Shown piece after piece: positions 59,809-64,000 of a stretch of DNA of 64,000 nt (the stretch's first letter is position 1; each line of letters starts with the position of its first letter). The notes beneath the pieces were generated by a model. It searched no databases. It had not been told where the DNA came from and saw only the letters and a program-made list of their open reading frames with translations. The DNA is from Coffea arabica (Eukaryota; Streptophyta; Magnoliopsida; Gentianales; Rubiaceae): positions 14,640,501 through 14,704,500 of the forward strand of contig NC_092323.1 of assembly GCF_036785885.1 (NCBI RefSeq), written 5' to 3'. A program made the position numbers and the translations under genes.

Positions 59809-62583
59809 ATGATTCTCAATCTTCATCTGGCGCCATTTGCAACGGTCATTCTCAACCGCCGGCCAACTTTCACCGGATTCAAGACTCCGTTCATCCAGCT
59901 TCGGCAATCCCCCCTTCAGTTCAGCTGGGAAAGAGCAAGCATCATCTCATTCTTCCCTGCTCCTCTAAACACTAGCAATACTGATAATTTCAAAGCTACT
60001 TCTACTGCAGAAGAAGAAGAAGAAGATGAAGAAGCTGTGAAAACAACGGAGCCAAGTGCTACTCCGGTGAGAATAGTGGCACTGGTCGGAGAAAACAGCG
60101 TCAGCCCTCTCAAGTCCTCGCCTTGGTTGGACGTCATGCTTCATACTGTGAGTTATATTTCTTTCTTTAAAGAGTTATCCATTGCTTTGAAATTGAAAAG
60201 AATCAAAGAATCGAGAACTGAATTTAAGGGCTATTTTAGATATTGTTTTGTTTTCTGGAATTTTTGGTGAAATGCATGTTCCTTGTGTCTGTTAAAAAAC
60301 TATTCTTTTAGTGATGAATTATATCAACAGAAAAAGAAAACGTGAATTTGTCTTGAATTTTTTGACCATGAGAAATGATATTCTCTTCGAATTGTGAACT
60401 TTGAATATCTGAATGTTAGGCTTATTAGGCTCGTCTAGAGGTTGAAAGAGCTGGCTATGAAAAAGGCATAAAAATGTTGAAATTTTGGTTATGCAAATTA
60501 TTCGGCTATCTTTCACCTTTGTATTTGATTGTGTTATGGGACTTCCATTTTTTGAGTTTAAGAGTATCAACAATCCTTGAAAGCACAGTTTTCTGACTTT
60601 TGACTTGTGTGGTTTAAGGTGTTTATAACATAGCTTGAACTACCTAGTTGAGCTGCTATTTCCATAATCTGTTTTGGAAATGCACTTCTTAGCCTTGATC
60701 TCGAGATTCTCTGTTGAAAACTCATGGAATCTTCGGCGTTTATAGAGTTGTTTCTGGAATGTATAATTGTCAAATTCCATTGAGTTTTTGCAAATGCTTC
60801 CAAATCCAATCTAGTCAAAAAATGTTTTTCATGCTTACAACACATTCTTAACCCTTTTTTAGGTTTTCTTTCTTCTCACATCAATCTCAGTTAGGAGACG
60901 AAGAAGTGCAATGCAAGAATATAGGCTAATGAACTGGGACAATGAGATTCTTCAAGTAATAATGCTTCATTCAGCTTATGTTTTTGACTTTTATGTATCC
61001 TTTCATGCCTATGCCATGAGATATTATTTTGTTCTAGAGACAAGCTATTGACTTAATTAGCCTTCTCTATATATGAGCAGACGTAGTAGTGGTCAACTTA
61101 TCATGTTGCATTTTCTCCTTTTACCATGATTTTCTGGTACTATGACAATCGAAGCTTTATTCCTGTGTCGACGGTGTGTATTTGACATAAATGAGAGAGC
61201 CTTGACTCTATCATATCCTCCAGAAACTTGTGGTTCCTTGTCTCACAGTTGTAGACCTTTTCACTTATTTCTCTTCGACAGGCCAGAAGATTAAAATGGG
61301 TTGATGAAGCGTATGATATGCTGGTATTTAGTGACGGACTCCTCAAATCAACTGATAAAACCAAGGAAAATCTTCATTTGGGATTAAGGAATGCAGATAT
61401 TTTACTGATTGTTGCTGTCACTAATCAAGAATCCATTGAATGGGTTCAAGCAAATAGTGTAAATGTTCCAAGCATCTTATGCTTTGAGTCCTCTCCAACG
61501 TTGAGGAACAAACTTGGAGGATCAATTGTAGAAACAAAATCCAATGGCTATATATTCAGTAAATTGACAGCAATTTCCCAATCAAAAAGAAAAACTGAAT
61601 CAACCAAAATAGTCCAAAGTGTATCTGAGGCTTGGGACAGGCATAATTCGGATGATATCAGGTTCTGTTTGTTAGTTGTAATTAATGCTTGCATAAGACC
61701 GGTCCCAATATTGAAGAATCTAAGGGCAAAAGGTTTTTCCACCTTAAACTGCATGGTGAAAAATTGTGGCCCTCAGATACTAAACTGTTTATTGGATCCC
61801 AACTGCAGAAAAGCTCTCCAATGCTTGAATAAGTGCAGTCCTGTGGACCAGGTATGCAACTATAGATGTATTGCTTCATATGAGAGTCCATGTCTAGAAG
61901 AATTTTCTCTCTGCGTGTTGCAGAAGAACAACTGTTTGGAATTGGATGCCAAGATCCCTGAAAAACCTTCTGTGCCTCCAATGATAAAGTTCCGAGGGGA
62001 CAATCTATCTCATGAAACAGCTGAGGATCTTTTTGTCGGTTGGTTGGGGAAATTGGACTGGAGTTGGCGAGTCATAGCAGGACAGAACCCAGCCTATGAT
62101 CAGTTTCCATGCCAGTACCAACTGTTTTATAGAGGAAAGGCTAAAGGATCATTCTGGTATGAGCCAATATTTCAAGTAAGGACACTTGAGGGGAATTTGG
62201 TCTGGAGAAGGCGAAAATACCGAGTTAGAAGAGGAAAGGTTCCAGCAACATTTCACTTCAGTGTCTTGGACAATGGAGTGGTTTCAAATGAGTTCTGGAC
62301 AATCGTGGACGTCTCTGATGATTTTAGCTGGGGTTTATTCCATTACCATGGAGCTGCTCGAGTTGCAGGACAATCATATACTGGTGCCGTCCTTGTTAGC
62401 CCGGATGGCATGTATCCAGATGAGACACAGAGACAAAGGCTGTTTTCAGCATTAGATAGATGTGATATCAAAGAATGGGAGCTCTTCAATGTGGATAATT
62501 TGTCATGCCCAAATCCTCCTTTAGGCCTTCCAGAGGGTTCAAGACTGCATAGTAAGATTGAACCTGAAGACATGAAAGCATAA
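59809..62583 (+). CDS. VDR: Violaxanthin de-epoxidase-related protein (VDR)
   Basis: A predicted plastid protein of 546 residues in two exons, 59809-60147 and 61282-62583. Residues 1 to about 65 look like a transit peptide; an acidic run EEEEEDEE follows. Then comes a domain typical of the VDE-related subgroup, a Cys-rich block with eleven cysteines between 270 and 331 (NCMVKNCGPQILNC, CRKALQC, CNYRC and so on), and a lipocalin-like barrel from about 345 to 520 (RVIAGQNPAYDQFPCQYQLF, NEFWTIVDVSDDFSW). This Cys-rich plus lipocalin plan is shared with violaxanthin de-epoxidase, which acts in the thylakoid lumen xanthophyll cycle, but the Glu-rich C-terminal domain of true VDE is absent, as in Arabidopsis At2g21860. 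Whether it has enzyme activity is not known. It lies beside MGP1 in Arabidopsis, while here NAT10 and the TPR gene intervene. Confidence 0.9.
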
Positions 62584-62923
62584 TCAGTTGAGAGATTTGG
62601 TATTGAGGATTGCTAAACTAAACTGGTCATTAGACATAGTCATTGAGCTAATTGCCAAGGGGAGTTGATTCGGTGAAAAACATGCACCAAGATGAATTTT
62701 GTCCTTGGGGAAAATTGATGGTCAAATATGACCATTTGATGTATCAAAATAGATGTAACATGATCTGATTCAATCCAGAATAAAGTGAGTTTCTCATAGT
62801 CTAAGCTAAAGGATCCATTTCCATGATCTAAAAAAGGCAGTTTAATTTTATCCGTTTACTTGCAAATATGTGCTTCAGCTGGAAATCATCTCTGGCTATG
62901 TATAGAACGAAGGTGTTGACGTC
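62584..62923. other. VDR 3' flank
   Basis: Expected 3' untranslated region and spacer up to the tRNA gene. No other gene is seen. Confidence 0.5.
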
Positions 62924-62927
62924 AAAA
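62924..62927 (-). terminator. Pol III terminator of tRNA-Gly
   Basis: A run of four T on the minus strand, 8-11 bases past the tRNA 3' end, the usual stop signal for RNA polymerase III. Confidence 0.6.
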
Positions 62928-62934
62928 GGAAAGA

Positions 62935-63005
62935 TGCACCAGCCGGGAATCGAACCCGGGTCTGTACCGTGGCAGGGTACTATTTTACCACTAGACCACT
63001 GGTGC
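62935..63005 (-). tRNA. tRNA-Gly (anticodon GCC)
   Basis: A 71-base tRNA gene. The acceptor stem GCACCAG pairs with CTGGTGC; A-box TGGTCTAGTGGTA; anticodon GCC read from 62973-62971 in the loop CTGCCAC; B-box GGTTCGATTCC; discriminator base A. No intron and no CCA encoded, as usual for nuclear genes. Upstream (above 63005) the minus strand has CAA close to the start and an AT-rich TATA-like stretch about 25-40 bases back, the normal plant tRNA promoter context. Confidence 0.97.
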
Positions 63006-64000
63006 TGATTGCTTGGGTGTGTTAAATTTTTATATTTTATATCTAAAGCCAGTCCTTATTATCCAGTAAGAAAATTTATTTAAAATTCCTTTTATACTTT
63101 TTTTCTTTTAAAAAAACTAACCACTGCATGGGAGAAAGGAAAAAAAAAAAAAAAAAGAGTTCCAAATAAACTCTAATTTGTACATCCCTCAAGAATGTAT
63201 AGGAATCTCTCTACAGTTAAGAAAAAATGCATATTTCAAATGGATGAATGACCAGTTTTTTACATAGAACAAGTGGTACTTGTTTCATCCGTCACTTACT
63301 AATATCCTTGCTCGAATAGCATTCAAGACAGGTACAAGAATCTTTATATGGATAATAAATGTTTAAAAGTTCAGAAATAAGTTTTCTGTTGGATTGGCAA
63401 GGCTACATGCATAAGCAAAACCGGCTACAGCCCATAGATTAAGCATCTTTCTTCAAGTTTTCAATTGTCTTCTTGACGGGCAAAAAGTTTTCAAGTTTTA
63501 GTTCAGTGCATGAACTGATTCTTCAATTTGCTTTGGTAGGCTTTGCTTAGTGGAACAAGGACAGGCCTTCAATAACAAAGGCAATTAGGATGAAACAACA
63601 TGCAATTCATCTGCCCATAATTAGTGCAGTTAATCAAGAAAATCCACTTTGAGACATCTCAACCTGCTGCGATGATATGTTTGATTCTTGACCTGGAAAA
63701 CATGTGGATCTAGTTCCAGACACTTGCCACAGGGGCACAGGGCTAATACTAATATCCAATCCAACTGGTGGCCTTAAATAGCCAAAGTCCCCCAACTGAG
63801 TTCCTCATAGAGAAACTTCATGCATCGGTCGAAACTGAAGGGCATTCAGGTTTCTTCACATCATAGATCTTGACAAGAAAAGTTCATGAAAATTTGAACA
63901 GATAAGATCCATCTTCTAACAACATGAGCATAATGGGTCATAATGGGCATATTAACAGAAATTGTGTAGGAGGAAATCAAGGCCAAACAAATACAGGATA
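63006..64000. other. Right-hand flank, no gene seen
   Basis: AT-rich sequence with an A run near 63140-63157. No reading frame with protein features and no RNA gene is recognised. Confidence 0.5.

Noticed and set aside
1-64000. LTR retrotransposons, endogenous viral copies, CRISPR arrays, organelle DNA insertions
   Set aside because: No long direct terminal repeats, no gag/pol/envelope-like coding, no regular spacer arrays and no long plastid- or mitochondrion-like gene stretches were seen by eye.

Overview
This is a stretch of AT-rich nuclear DNA from a flowering plant, almost certainly a eudicot. The evidence is spliced protein-coding genes with GT-AG introns, chloroplast and mitochondrial targeting sequences, a plant WRKY factor, an LRR receptor-like protein, an intron-rich RNA cytidine acetyltransferase, and many small non-autonomous transposons. 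Some MITE sequences look asterid-like to me, but the species cannot be fixed from this window. I see no CRISPR array, bacterial operon or LTR retrotransposon.

Layout from left to right: a MITE-rich flank (1-2740); a WRKY gene with the WRKYGKK variant (minus, 2741-7905); a transposon-dense intergenic stretch (7906-14694) with at least five MITEs; a Rab7/RABG2-type GTPase (plus, 14695-17290); chloroplast SufA (plus, 19435-24343); a tandem duplication carrying a truncated and a full-length LRR receptor-like protein gene (minus, 25164-32405); the mitochondrial ATP synthase 24-kDa subunit MGP1 (plus, 33230-38150); a convergent intergenic region holding a MITE with a perfect 182-bp palindrome; NAT10 in 26 exons (minus, 40402-53071); a divergent spacer with a SINE; a plastid TPR protein (plus, 54747-58994); a violaxanthin de-epoxidase-related protein (plus, 59809-62583); and tRNA-Gly(GCC) (minus, 62935-63005).

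The genes do not form one pathway; they are ordinary housekeeping and defence genes of chloroplast, mitochondrion, vacuole and nucleolus. Their order is informative. From memory of Arabidopsis, WRKY59, RABG2, MGP1 and the VDE-related gene lie together near At2g21860-At2g21900, while SufA/CpIscA and NAT10 are neighbours at At1g10500/At1g10490. Here the two sets are interleaved, as expected if this region resembles an ancestral segment whose duplicates were differentially lost in Arabidopsis.

I found no convincing new biological system. The most unusual structures are the spacerless perfect palindrome at 38839-39020, a related MITE with a direct duplication of the same end (44345-44496), two MITEs side by side with matching 9-bp target duplications (11436-11899), and the receptor-gene tandem duplication with an internal deletion in one copy. 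Exon coordinates were derived by hand from reading frame, splice dinucleotides and family homology.
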